Positions 1 through 8,395 of a stretch of DNA of 64,000 bases are shown piece by piece. Origin of the DNA: Xanthobacter oligotrophicus. GTDB taxonomy: Bacteria; Pseudomonadota; Alphaproteobacteria; Rhizobiales; Xanthobacteraceae. The stretch spans positions 1 to 64,000 of the forward strand of contig NZ_VTTL01000007.1 in assembly GCF_008364685.1 (NCBI RefSeq). Direction: 5' to 3'. Within the stretch, counting starts at the first letter, position 1, and each line of letters starts with the position of its first letter. Under the pieces are notes generated by a model. It did not search any database. It was not told the origin of the DNA and saw nothing but the letters and a program-made list of their open reading frames with translations. Made by a program: the position numbers and the translations under genes.

Positions 1-172
1 CGCCGCCCCGCGCGGGCGGGCCCCCCCGGCGGGGGGGGGGCCAGCCCAGGCCCCAGGCGGGAAACCAACCGCCCGGACCCCGCCCGGCTTTGCGGTGACC
101 CGGGCGTCTTGTTTTGGGGTGTGGCGCTGTTCCGGGCGCGCGCCTCCGTCATGGCAGGCCTGGTGCCCGAAG

Positions 173-200
173 CCGGAACTCGGGAACACCCGAGTTCCGG
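173..200. repeat. Perfect 12-bp palindrome, 4-nt loop
   Basis: The arms CCGGAACTCGGG (173-184) and CCCGAGTTCCGG (189-200) are exact reverse complements around a 4-nt loop. The next bases, GGGCATCCACG, also occur in the palindromic element at 33674-33781, so this is probably a copy or fragment of the same dispersed repeat. It lies 50 bp past the end of the sugar kinase gene and could also stop that transcript. The rest of 1-252 is very GC-rich with no gene I can support. Confidence 0.6.
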
Positions 201-252
201 GCATCCACGGTTCATGGCTCAGGCCAACGCTTGAAAGCCGTCCCGGCTCCCC

Positions 253-1212
253 TCAGCTTGCCATGGCCAGCGAGAGGCTGGCTTCCACTTCGGCAGCGGT
301 GGGCAGGTCCGCCCCGGCGCGCGAGCAGGTGATGGCGGCGGCGGCCGTGCCGTAGGCCACCAGCTCGCCCATGGCCTCGGTGTCGAGGGCGGCGATGGCG
401 GCGCCTTCGAGCCGGCCGGTGCGTTGCAGACCGGCGAGCAGGGCGGCGTGGAAGGTGTCGCCCGCGCCCACCGTGTCGCGCACCACCACGCTGCGCCCCG
501 GCACGCTGACCTCGCCGGCCCGGGAGTAGGCGACGGCGCCCTTGTCCCCGCGGGTGATCACCACCAGCTTCGCGCCGAGGTCGAGGAACCGGCGTGCCGC
601 ATCGGCAAGCCCCATGCGTCCGCCGAAGGCGATGTGGATGTCCTCGTCGCTGGCCTTCACGATATCGGCGGTGCGGAAGAAGCGCTCCGTTGTTTCGGCC
701 CAGCGGCTGAGGTCCCCCACCACCCCCGGCCGCAGGTTGGGATCGACGCTGATGACGCGCCGCCCCGCTTCCCGCTCGGCCAGCGCGGCATAGGTGGAGG
801 CCACCGGCTCCACCACCAGGGTGTAGGAGCCGAAGGTCAGGGCGCGCACCTCGTCCGGCAGGGCCGGCGGCAGGCGGTCGGGGGTCAGCATGCGGTCGGC
901 AGCGCCCGCGCCATGGAAGGAATAGAGCGGCTGGCCGTCGGCCTGGGTCGCCACCACCGAGATGGTGGAGAGGCTGTCGGAGCGCACCACGAAGCGCGGG
1001 TCCACGCCCTCGCGGGCCAGCACGTCCACGAGGTGGGTGCCGAAGCGGTCGCGGGAGATGCCGCCGAAGAAGGCGGTGGGCGCGCCGAGCCGGGCAAGGC
1101 CCACCGCCACGTTGAAGGGCGAGCCGCCGGCCACCGCGCGCGCGGGCATCTCGTTGCCTTCGGGGGCGCCCACCAGGAGGTCGATGAGGGCTTCGCCGCA
1201 GACCAGGATCAT
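253..1212 (-). CDS. PfkB-family sugar kinase (fructokinase-like)
   Basis: A 319-residue cytoplasmic kinase that would phosphorylate a hexose or related sugar with ATP. The N-terminus (MILVCGEALIDLLVG) is the usual PfkB opening, followed by the GGSPFNVAVGLARLG sugar-binding segment. The C-terminal signature DTVGAGDTF carries the catalytic Asp. Length fits fructokinases and 2-keto-3-deoxygluconate kinases (300-330 residues); the exact substrate cannot be read from sequence. Its ATG shares four bases with the stop codon of the mutarotase gene upstream, so the two are translationally coupled. It is the last gene of the ROK regulator operon, which suggests that the regulator senses its substrate or product. 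Confidence 0.9.
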   Translation of the reverse strand: MILVCGEALIDLLVGAPEGNEMPARAVAGGSPFNVAVGLARLGAPTAFFGGISRDRFGTHLVDVLAREGVDPRFVVRSDSLSTISVVATQADGQPLYSFHGAGAADRMLTPDRLPPALPDEVRALTFGSYTLVVEPVASTYAALAEREAGRRVISVDPNLRPGVVGDLSRWAETTERFFRTADIVKASDEDIHIAFGGRMGLADAARRFLDLGAKLVVITRGDKGAVAYSRAGEVSVPGRSVVVRDTVGAGDTFHAALLAGLQRTGRLEGAAIAALDTEAMGELVAYGTAAAAITCSRAGADLPTAAEVEASLSLAMAS

Positions 1213-1652
1213 AGCGCGTCCCCTTCCGGCCGGATCACGCCCTTGCGCAGGATGATGTTGCCGTAGAGCCGGCGCTCGCCGCTGGCGACGATGGCATAGG
1301 CCGCGCGCACCCGGTCGTAGAAGCTGGGGCCGGCGATGGGCACCAGGCTGAAGCCGGGCTCGCGGGCGGCGATGGCGGCCTCGAACTCGGAAAACACGCT
1401 CTCCTTTCGCGCGCAGTCGCCGAAGGCGCAGGGGCGGAAGGCAGCCTCGGGCACGTCGGTATCCAGCGGCATCACGGAGAGCACGGCGTCCACGAGGCGC
1501 GGGGCGTCGTGCCCGTCCATGCGCACGAGGCGCTTGGCATGGGCCTCAGCCGGATAATTGGCGTCCACGATGGCGATCTCGTCGCCGTGGCCCATGGCGC
1601 GCAGGGTGGCCAGCAGGTCGGGACCCAGCACGGGGTCGATGCCTTTGAGCAT
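1209..1652 (-). CDS. RbsD/FucU-family sugar mutarotase
   Basis: A 147-residue protein of the RbsD/FucU fold, which speeds interconversion of sugar anomers or ring forms before phosphorylation. Family features visible are the start MLKGIDPVLGPDLL, the segment GHGDEIAIVDANYPA with the catalytic His and Asp, and the C-terminal ERRLYGNIILRKGV. FucU is about 140 residues, so this is full length. The start at 1652 lies 2 nt after the ROK gene's stop and the gene ends in a 4-bp overlap with the kinase, so all three form one transcript. Fucose or fructose/ribose-type sugars are both possible. Confidence 0.88.
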   Translation of the reverse strand: MLKGIDPVLGPDLLATLRAMGHGDEIAIVDANYPAEAHAKRLVRMDGHDAPRLVDAVLSVMPLDTDVPEAAFRPCAFGDCARKESVFSEFEAAIAAREPGFSLVPIAGPSFYDRVRAAYAIVASGERRLYGNIILRKGVIRPEGDAL

Positions 1653-1654
1653 GG

Positions 1655-2887
1655 TCAGTCCTTGAACAGAACGTCGAGGTCGCGGCCGAAGGTGTCGAGC
1701 AAAGGCAGAGCGGCGCCGCCGATGGCCCGCGCCGCGCGGCCCATGGTGCCGGCGACGATGCGGGTCTCGGTCAGGCCCTGCCGGTCGAGGCGGGCGAAGG
1801 CGGCGGCGGTGCGCTTCACCAATTTGTCCCGGACCGGGGCGGGAAAGGCGCCGTCGATGACCATGGCCTCGAAATCCACCACCGCGAGGCAGGACGCGAT
1901 GGCCTGGGCGAGGCCTTCGGCGGCCTCCTCGATCCAGGCATCGACGGGAGCGGAAAAGCGGGTCCAGTCGTCCGGCTGCTCCCACAATTGCGAGCCCGCG
2001 ATGCCGATGGCGCCGAGCTGGCGCTCCAGCCGGTAGAGGGAGGCCGAGCGGATGAGCTGCTGGACTCCCGCGCCGCCACTGGGGTTGCGGGCCACCACCG
2101 GCATGGAGCCGAAGGCGCCGGCATTGCCGCTGCGGCCGGGAAACAGGCTGCCGTTCAGCACGATGCCGCCGCCGATGAAGGTGGCGATGTAGAAATAGGC
2201 GAAGTCGCGGTAGGCCGAGCCGCCGCCGAAGGTCAGCTCCGCGGCGCAGGCGGCGGTGGCGTCGTTCATGACCCGCACCGGGCCGGGGGCGATGCGGGAC
2301 AGTTCGGCCGCCATGTCGAAGTCGTGCCACCCGGCAAGGGCATCCTTGGGGGCCTCCAGCACTTCCTCCCAGTTCCACAGCTCGAACGGCATGGCGATGC
2401 CGGTGCCGCAGATGCGCGCCTGGGCCGCGGGCGGCAGCGTCGCGATGAGGTCGGGAAGGGTGCGGCCGGCGAAGGCGATGAGTTGGTCGGGCAGGGGATA
2501 GGGATAGGTCAGGCGCTCGCGCCGGCGCACGCCCGCGACGAAATCCATCAGCACCAGCTCGCAGGCGCGCCGGCCCACCACCATGCCGAGGCCGTAGGCG
2601 CCATCGGGATTGAGCGAATAGGGTACCGCCGGCTGGCCGATCCGCCCGCGCTGGCGTTCGCCGGCGAGCAGCAGGCCGTCGGCCTCCAGCCGGTTCATGA
2701 CCACCGTGGTGGTCTGCAGCGACAGGCCGGTGAGGCGGGCGATGTCCACCTTGGTCAGGCGGCCGTGGCGGCGGATGAGGGAGAGGATCAGCCGCTCGTT
2801 GTAGAGGCGCACGCCGGTCTGGTTCGTGCCGCGCCCGTGCGCGGCGTGGACCGGACCGGGATCGTCCTTCAGGGGGCTGCGCTGCAT
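1655..2887 (-). CDS. ROK-family transcriptional repressor
   Basis: A 410-residue regulator with an N-terminal winged helix (about residues 30-85, with RLTKVDIARLTGLSLQTTTV) and a ROK sugar-binding domain containing ATP-fold segments such as GTGIAMPFELW and VMNDATAAC. I chose the ATG at 2887. A longer frame opens at 2989, but a promoter with -35 TTGACA and an 18-bp spacer ends near 2973, so 2989 lies upstream of the likely transcript start. The usual ROK zinc cluster (CxCGxxGC) is not present where expected; the region reads FGSMPVVARNPSGG, so the sensor domain is atypical. First gene of the operon with the mutarotase and kinase; probably self-repressing through the palindrome at 3002-3028. 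Confidence 0.87.
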   Translation of the reverse strand: MQRSPLKDDPGPVHAAHGRGTNQTGVRLYNERLILSLIRRHGRLTKVDIARLTGLSLQTTTVVMNRLEADGLLLAGERQRGRIGQPAVPYSLNPDGAYGLGMVVGRRACELVLMDFVAGVRRRERLTYPYPLPDQLIAFAGRTLPDLIATLPPAAQARICGTGIAMPFELWNWEEVLEAPKDALAGWHDFDMAAELSRIAPGPVRVMNDATAACAAELTFGGGSAYRDFAYFYIATFIGGGIVLNGSLFPGRSGNAGAFGSMPVVARNPSGGAGVQQLIRSASLYRLERQLGAIGIAGSQLWEQPDDWTRFSAPVDAWIEEAAEGLAQAIASCLAVVDFEAMVIDGAFPAPVRDKLVKRTAAAFARLDRQGLTETRIVAGTMGRAARAIGGAALPLLDTFGRDLDVLFKD

Positions 2888-2972
2888 GAAATCTGTCGAC
2901 CCCGTTCGGCGCCTTGGCGGGCGGTCCGGCGGCGCCCGCCATTGCGCGCCGGATCGTCTTATTGTGCCGGGA

Positions 2973-3028
2973 ATGATGAACCACAACATGAGCTTGTGTC
3001 AATTAATAAATCGTTCTGATTTATTAAT
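2973..3028 (-). promoter_or_regulatory. Promoter and palindromic operator of the ROK operon
   Basis: Arms ATTAATAAATC (3002-3012) and GATTTATTAAT (3018-3028) form a perfect 11-bp inverted repeat with a 5-nt spacer, in a conspicuously AT-rich island. Reading the minus strand, TTGACA (3002-2997) directly abuts it, followed after 18 bp by CATCAT (2978-2973), a plausible -10. AT-rich dyads are typical ROK/NagC/Mlc-type operators. Autoregulation by the ROK protein is inferred. Confidence 0.7.
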
Positions 3029-3146
3029 GAGGAGGGAGCTATTCCTACCTCGCGTGAGCCCCCGCTCGCGGGAGCTCGAGCCGACCAGATTGCGGAGCCG
3101 TCTGATCGGCAGAAGCCTGCGCTTTCTCGAAGGCGGGGCGCGTTGC

Positions 3147-4034
3147 TCAGAAGTGGTAGGCGATGCTCATGAAGGGGCCGTGGAGCGTCGTCTCGTAGCG
3201 GAAGTTCGAGCGCGGGCCGGTCACCGATTCGTAGTCGGTATAGAGCGCCCGGTAGCCGATGGCCGTGGACCAGGCCTCGGTCCAGTTGTAGCCCACCGAG
3301 ACCAGCCCCTGCGATGTCAGCTTGGAGCTGGAGGGGAGGCCGAAGCCGCCCACGTCGGCGAGGGCGTTGAGGAACCACTTCTCGTTGATGCGATATTGCA
3401 AGGCGAGGCCGAACACCGGATCCAGCCAGTCCTTCACGTCGGTTTCGGCCAGGGAGAGGATGCCGCCGAAGGAGGAGAGCGTGGTGTCGGCGGTCAGGCG
3501 CTGGTAGCGGAAGCCCGCCGTGGCGCTGAGGTCGAAGCCCGGCCCACCGATGGGCAGGCGATAGCCGGCGGCGCCGGAGACGATCAGGAGGCGTTGCGAC
3601 AGGTCGAACTGGGTGCCGCGGCCATCATCGATGGACTTGCTGGCGCTCAGCTTGGACCAGAACAGGTCGGCGAACAGGGTCCAGTCGTCCTTCTTGGCGA
3701 GGAAGCTACCCATCAGCGCGCCGTCGAAATGGGACAGGATGTCCGCGAACGAGGCATCGACCGGAAAGGTCGGCAGGTCGCGGATGCCGAGGTTGCCGTT
3801 GATGCCCGTGGCCCAGCCGTAGAGCACCGCCTCGAACTGCCATTTCGACTCGGGCGGCGGCGAAAATGCGGTGGCGGCCATGGTCGGGGCGGTCGCGAGG
3901 TCGGCGGCGCGGGTGGGGGCCGCAAGCGACAGGACAGCACAACAGGCGGCAGCCAGAGGTGCGGCCAAAGGGGCGGCGAAGGGGGCGCCGCGGCGGCGCG
4001 GAGGCCTAGGCGCGCAGGAAGGGGGCAGGGTCAT
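3147..4034 (-). CDS. Outer membrane beta-barrel protein
   Basis: A 295-residue exported protein. The N-terminus has basic residues, an Ala/Leu core and a likely cleavage at APTRAADL near residue 44. The mature part alternates polar and aromatic residues in short strands (WQFEAVLYGWATGINGN, YRLPIGGPGFDLSATAGF) and ends in SIAYHF, with the C-terminal Phe used by the BAM machinery. It resembles small porin-like or OmpW/OmpA-barrel proteins of alphaproteobacteria; no cargo can be assigned. The start is supported by AAGGAAG 8-9 nt upstream. It follows the sulfatase gene on the same strand but a strong hairpin lies between them, so it probably has its own promoter next to the direct repeats at 4078-4105. 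Confidence 0.75.
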   Translation of the reverse strand: MTLPPSCAPRPPRRRGAPFAAPLAAPLAAACCAVLSLAAPTRAADLATAPTMAATAFSPPPESKWQFEAVLYGWATGINGNLGIRDLPTFPVDASFADILSHFDGALMGSFLAKKDDWTLFADLFWSKLSASKSIDDGRGTQFDLSQRLLIVSGAAGYRLPIGGPGFDLSATAGFRYQRLTADTTLSSFGGILSLAETDVKDWLDPVFGLALQYRINEKWFLNALADVGGFGLPSSSKLTSQGLVSVGYNWTEAWSTAIGYRALYTDYESVTGPRSNFRYETTLHGPFMSIAYHF

Positions 4035-4077
4035 GATCTCAGCTTCCTTATCGCTCGGGGCGGGGTCGGCAACGCTC

Positions 4078-4105
4078 CGCAGGTATCACTTCGCAGGTAT
4101 CACTT
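4078..4105. repeat. Two tandem 14-bp direct repeats
   Basis: CGCAGGTATCACTT occurs twice head to tail (4078-4091 and 4092-4105), followed by a further CGCA. The pair sits 44-71 bp before the start codon of the outer membrane protein, where a regulator or promoter element would be expected. Confidence 0.5.
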
Positions 4106-4136
4106 CGCATGTCTCGTCTGGCGCCGATAACCGGCT

Positions 4137-4169
4137 GCCCGCGCGCCGGAGGATGTCCGGAGCGCGGGC
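4137..4169 (-). terminator. GC-rich two-part hairpin after the sulfatase gene
   Basis: Outer stem GCCCGCGC/GCGCGGGC (8 bp) and inner stem CCGGA/TCCGG (5 bp) are joined by single mismatched bases and close on a 5-nt loop. It lies about 22 nt after the sulfatase stop codon. No T-tract follows, so termination strength is uncertain. Confidence 0.55.
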
Positions 4170-4190
4170 GATCCTGGGGCACCGGTCCGC

Positions 4191-6713
4191 CTATTTCGAC
4201 GGGCCGTCGGCAGCCTTGGCCGCGGCGTCGCGCAGCTTGGCGATATCGTCCGGCGTCAGCTTCGGATGGTCGATGGCCAGCGTGATCTTGTTGATCTTGC
4301 CGGTGAAGGCGAACGGCACCTGATAGTCCGCATCGTCCACCGGCGTGCCGGTGTCGGAGCCCACGTCCAAATTCTCGTCCCAGGCGAGGATGAGCGGGAT
4401 GGTGTGGGGCATGGAGGTCGTCGCCACCACCTTGCCGTCCACGCTCAGCGTCCCGGTGCCGCCCTGGCCGAGGCCGCTGCCGGAACCGAAGGCCAGCGTC
4501 GCCATGCCGAGGCCGTCATACTTGAAGTCGAACACCAGGGTGTGCTTGCCCGGTGCCAGTGGCTCGGTGCCCTGCCACTTCACCTTCTTCAGGCCCACGA
4601 GGTTCCAGGTGAAGGTGGGCTTGCCCTTCAGCAGGTAGAAGCCATAGCCGGCGAACCGGCCGCCCTGGGTGATGAGCATGCCGTCGCCGCCGCCCTCGGG
4701 CACCACCACATCCGCCGTGAAGCTGTAGGAGGTGTTCAGCACCGAGGGCGCGTCGCCATTGGGCGTGCCGGTGAGCGGCGTGGTCCAGGTGAAGACGTTG
4801 CGGCCCGCGGTGATGCTCGGGCGCGGCGTGATGAGCCGCGTGGCCACGGTGGAATCGAGGGGAAGCACCTGGTATTTCCGGGCCTCGGACCAGAACAGGT
4901 CCGCCATCGCCTTGACCTTGTCGGGATATTTGGCGGAAACGTCCTCGTACTGGGTCCAGTCTTCCGAAATATTATAGAGTTCCCACGGATATTTGGCGGG
5001 ATCGGAGACCAGGGTGCCCTGCGTCACCCACGGCGGGCGCATCACCTTGCTGCTCAGCATCCAGCCGTCGTTATAGATGGCATGGTCGCCCATCATCTCA
5101 AAATACTGGGTCTTGTGGGTGGAGGGCGCGGTCGCATTGGCCTTGTCGAAGGTATAGGCCATGCTGACCCCCTCGATGGGGGCCTGCTTGATGCCATCCA
5201 CCATATCGGGAGCCTTGATGCCGGTGGCCTCCAGGATGGTCGGCGCGATGTCGATCACATGGTGAAACTGGGTGCGGATGCCGCCCTTGTCCTTGATCGC
5301 CTTGGGCCAGGAGATGGCCACGCCCTGCCGGGTGCCGCCGAAATGGGAAGCCACCTGCTTGGTCCAGGAGAAGGGGGTGGAAAAGGCCCAGGTCCAGCCC
5401 ACCGCCATGTGGTTGTAGGTCTTGTCCGAGCCCCAGACGTCATAGAAATACTTCAGCTGGTCTTCCACCGGCACGTCGACGCCGTTGAACATGGCGACTT
5501 CGTTGGGGGTGCCGATGAGCGTGCCTTCGGCGCTGGAGCCGTTGTCGCCGCTGATATAGATGATCAGCGTGTTGTCCAGCTTGCCCATGTCCTCGACCGC
5601 CTGGATGACGCGGCCGATCTCATTGTCCGTATACATCAGGAAGGCGGCATAGACATCTACCTGACGCTTGAACATCTTCTGCTCGTCGTCGGTGAGCTTG
5701 TCCCAGCGCTTCAGCAGGTCGTCCGGCCAGGGCGTCATCTTCGCGTTCTGCGGGATGACGCCGAGCTTCTTCTGGTTCTCGAAGATCTGCTCGCGCAGCG
5801 CGTTCCAGCCCTTGTCGAACAGGTGCAGGTTCGTCGCCTTCTCGATCCATTCGGGGGTCGCATGATGCGGGGCGTGGGTGCCGCCGGGCACGTAATAGAC
5901 GAAGAACGGCTGGTCCGGCGTCAGGGTATTGATCTTGTTCATGTAGGCGATGGCTTCGTCCGCCATGGCCGTGGTCAGGTTGAACGAGGGATTGCCCTGG
6001 AACGGATAGATATAGGTGGTGTTGCGGGCCAGGTTGTCCGGCTGCCACTGGCTGGTGTCGCCACCCATGAAGCCGTAGAAATACTCAAACCCCATGCCCG
6101 TGGGCCATTGGTCGAACGGGCCGGTGGAGATGGCCTGGAAGGCCGGCGTGTTGTGGTTCTTGCCGAACCACGAGGTGCGGTAGCCGTTGTCCCTCAGGAT
6201 CCGGCCGACGGTGGCCTTGTCTTTGGAGATAATGCTGTTGTAGCCCGGATAGCCCGTGGCCATCTCGGATACCACCGCGAAGCCGGCGGAATGGTGGTTG
6301 CGCCCGGTGATCAGCGCCGCGCGGGTGGGCGAGCACAGGGCGGTGGAGTGGAAATTGGTGTAGCGCAGCCCGTCATTGGCGATGCGGTCGAGGCTGGGCG
6401 TGGGAATGACGCCGCCGAAGGTGGACGGCGCGCCGAAGCCCACGTCGTCGGTCATGATGAGCAGCACGTTGGGCGCGCCGGCGGGCGGCACGATCCGCGC
6501 CGGCCAGAACGGCTTGGAGTCCTGCGCCAGCTCCTTGATCACGCCCTCGAACTTCTGCGGTGGTGCCGGGATCTGGCTGCCGTCGATGACGATGGTGGAA
6601 TCCGGGGCGCCGGGCGTGCCGTTGATGGTCTGGGCGCTGGCGGGCAGGGCGGCGGGGATCGTGCCAAGCAAGGTGAGTCCGGCCGTCAGGGCCAGCGCAA
6701 AGATGCGGGACAT
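4191..6713 (-). CDS. Exported arylsulfatase, formylglycine type
   Basis: An 840-residue type I sulfatase that hydrolyses sulfate esters, probably in the periplasm to obtain sulfur. A Sec signal peptide ends near ASA/Q at residue 27. The core begins with APNVLLIMTDDVGFG (metal-binding D89, D90) and contains CSPTR at residues 127-131, where Cys127 would be converted to formylglycine; GRNHHSAG follows. The central part has GDNGSSAEG and GTRQGVAISWPKAI, also family features. The last 200 residues form a beta-rich domain with a GTLSVDGKVV segment, as in PetA-like arylsulfatases of about 780-840 residues. The activating formylglycine-generating enzyme is not in this window. The upstream region 6714-6850 is relatively AT-rich and should hold the promoter. 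Confidence 0.93.
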   Translation of the reverse strand: MSRIFALALTAGLTLLGTIPAALPASAQTINGTPGAPDSTIVIDGSQIPAPPQKFEGVIKELAQDSKPFWPARIVPPAGAPNVLLIMTDDVGFGAPSTFGGVIPTPSLDRIANDGLRYTNFHSTALCSPTRAALITGRNHHSAGFAVVSEMATGYPGYNSIISKDKATVGRILRDNGYRTSWFGKNHNTPAFQAISTGPFDQWPTGMGFEYFYGFMGGDTSQWQPDNLARNTTYIYPFQGNPSFNLTTAMADEAIAYMNKINTLTPDQPFFVYYVPGGTHAPHHATPEWIEKATNLHLFDKGWNALREQIFENQKKLGVIPQNAKMTPWPDDLLKRWDKLTDDEQKMFKRQVDVYAAFLMYTDNEIGRVIQAVEDMGKLDNTLIIYISGDNGSSAEGTLIGTPNEVAMFNGVDVPVEDQLKYFYDVWGSDKTYNHMAVGWTWAFSTPFSWTKQVASHFGGTRQGVAISWPKAIKDKGGIRTQFHHVIDIAPTILEATGIKAPDMVDGIKQAPIEGVSMAYTFDKANATAPSTHKTQYFEMMGDHAIYNDGWMLSSKVMRPPWVTQGTLVSDPAKYPWELYNISEDWTQYEDVSAKYPDKVKAMADLFWSEARKYQVLPLDSTVATRLITPRPSITAGRNVFTWTTPLTGTPNGDAPSVLNTSYSFTADVVVPEGGGDGMLITQGGRFAGYGFYLLKGKPTFTWNLVGLKKVKWQGTEPLAPGKHTLVFDFKYDGLGMATLAFGSGSGLGQGGTGTLSVDGKVVATTSMPHTIPLILAWDENLDVGSDTGTPVDDADYQVPFAFTGKINKITLAIDHPKLTPDDIAKLRDAAAKAADGPSK

Positions 6714-6972
6714 GACTTGTTTCCTCCGAGGAAGAGGTACGCGCCTGCTTCTGGCCAGTTTTCTTAACCTTAGGTCAGTATAAACCGTTACCGGCAGGCT
6801 TTGGATCAGTATCGGGCGCGGAGGAGCGCATATCCCATGATCCAGGTCAATGCGCGTCGACAGTCGTATGATGCCGAACTATGCCGCACGCGCCACCACG
6901 TACCTTTGCCGTTTCAGGGGACAGGTCCGAAGACGGAGGCGGCTGCATCAGGCGAGAGGGGTCCGCCGCGGC

Positions 6973-7446
6973 TCACGCCACCAGCGACACCACGGCGGCA
7001 TTGAGCAGGCTCGCCGCCTCGCGCGGATTGAGGCGCACCTGGAGCCCGCGCTGGCCGCCGTTGATGAAGACGGCGTCGTGGTGCACCGCTTGCTCTTCCA
7101 TGGCGGCGGGCACCTTCTTCATCTGCCCGAACGGGCTGATGCCGCCTACCTTGTAGCCGCTCATGCGCTCGGCGTCGGCCGGCTTCATCATCTGGGCGGA
7201 CTTGCCGCCGAACGCGGCGGCGAGCTTCTTCATGGAGACCTCGTGGTCCGACGGCACGATCACGCAGACCGCCTTGCCGTCCACCAGCGCCATCAGCGTC
7301 TTCAGCACGCGCTCCGGCGTCTCCCCCAGGGCCTCGGCGGCCTGGATGCCGATGCGGTCCGCGTCGGGGTCATAGTCATAGCTGTGCACGGTGAAGGCGA
7401 TCTTCGCCTGTTCCAGCATCTTGGTGGCCCGCGTCGCCTTCGACAT
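6973..7446 (-). CDS. ybaK: Cys-tRNA(Pro)/Cys-tRNA(Cys) deacylase YbaK
   Basis: A 157-residue single-domain YbaK/EbsC protein that clears Cys mischarged on tRNA-Pro in the cytoplasm. Family features are MSKATRATKMLEQAKI at the start, the central KTLMALVDGKAVCVIVPSDHEVSMKKLA containing the conserved Lys, and the active-site loop SGYKVGGISPFG. Full length for the family. It appears monocistronic: 260 bp separate it from the sulfatase start and over 300 bp from the next upstream gene. Confidence 0.93.
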   Translation of the reverse strand: MSKATRATKMLEQAKIAFTVHSYDYDPDADRIGIQAAEALGETPERVLKTLMALVDGKAVCVIVPSDHEVSMKKLAAAFGGKSAQMMKPADAERMSGYKVGGISPFGQMKKVPAAMEEQAVHHDAVFINGGQRGLQVRLNPREAASLLNAAVVSLVA

Positions 7447-7759
7447 CCCGATACATCCTGTCCCGATCCGGCGGGGACCATGTTGGTCTGCGCGGACGGT
7501 GTTGGGAAGATGCCGGACCCGTCACGCGGGCCGCACGCCGGTGCCTTCGTGCGGGGAACCTACAGCGCCGTGCCGCCTTATTTCACCTCCGTGAAAGTGC
7601 GGAACGCGCCCTCATGACCAAACAGGCGCGCCCCGCCGATGGTCGGCTTCCGAGGGGGGACCGGAAGCCGTCCATCCGCGGGGCGTGCCCGTGGGGGTCT
7701 GTGGTTGGAATGCCTGCCTGGGGCGGCCTCAGGTCCGACCGCCCTGGGCGGGCTGTGCC
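7447..7759. other. Intergenic stretch without a recognised gene
   Basis: No coding frame here has a plausible start, composition or family resemblance. The part next to 7446 should hold the ybaK promoter; the rest follows the 3' end of the small exported protein gene. I see no strong palindrome. Confidence 0.5.
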
Positions 7760-8002
7760 TCAGCCGTTGCCGAGGCCGCGGTCACCCTGCTCCAGGAACA
7801 GGCGGTCCTGCTCGGTGATGGTCTGCTGGTCCTTCTGTCCGGAGAGGACGTTGAAGGGCTGGGCGGCCTTGCTGTTCTGGTGGGTGGCGGGGGCATAGGC
7901 GCGGGGCGCCTCCCGCGTGGTGTTCTGGCCGCTTTCCTGGGCCAGGGCGGCGGTGGAGGTGAGGGCGAGCGCCGAAACGGCGGCGATGATCAGATGACGC
8001 AT
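7760..8002 (-). CDS. Small exported protein of unknown function
   Basis: An 80-residue protein with a signal peptide (MRHLIIAAVSALALTSTAALA, then Q), leaving about 60 mature residues that are polar, Gln/Asn-rich and without Cys. I chose the ATG at 8002 because AAGGA lies 9 nt upstream; the ATG at 8011 is too close to it. It is transcribed away from the response regulator gene at 8396 and shares its upstream region, so it could be a target of that two-component system, though nothing in the sequence proves this. No family recognised. Confidence 0.6.
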   Translation of the reverse strand: MRHLIIAAVSALALTSTAALAQESGQNTTREAPRAYAPATHQNSKAAQPFNVLSGQKDQQTITEQDRLFLEQGDRGLGNG

Positions 8003-8395
8003 GGGACTCATTCCTTATGTGATCTCAATCCGTCGAGGCAGGCTTCCCGCCGAAGCAGTGCGCTGCCCGATGACCAGACCCTAGGGGGCGCCTGTCGCAG
8101 AACTGTCCCCGAAAACCGCCCGGATCGTCGCTGAATGTCGCGTCCGGCCGCCTCGGCACAGGCCGATACATTTGAGCCGGGGCGGGCCATTCGATCAGGG
8201 GTTTCCGCCGCCCCGCACGGCGGCCGGCACAGGCGACGGCTAGGCGCGAAACGGGCGCGGACAAAGGCGAAAGCGCCCTTCCGGCGCCTCGGGGAGCCGC
8301 CGGTGATCGCAAATCCGTGAACGGTTACAGCCTGATACACTTTTGCAGTGGGCAATGCGCGCGCTCGGCCTATGGTCCTTGAAGGAGCAGAGGAA
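8003..8395. other. Divergent promoter region, no gene
   Basis: This separates the small exported protein gene (leftward) from the response regulator gene (rightward). I see no coding frame I would support. The right end has a relatively AT-rich stretch (about 8305-8348) where the two-component operon's promoter probably lies, and AAGGAGCAGAGGAA just before 8396 is a strong ribosome binding site. Confidence 0.5.

Noticed and set aside
2888-2989. N-terminal extension of the ROK regulator starting at 2989
   Set aside because: The promoter at 2973-3002 places the transcript start downstream of that ATG, and the extension is unlike the family.
1209-3002. 597-codon frame covering ROK and mutarotase genes
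   Set aside because: Only its last 147 codons (the mutarotase) are real; the rest is an Arg/Pro-rich alternate frame of the ROK gene.
4266-6767. 833-codon open frame on the plus strand
   Set aside because: It lies opposite the arylsulfatase gene; it is His/Gly/Arg/Val-rich as expected for the antisense of a GC-rich gene and has no domain pattern.
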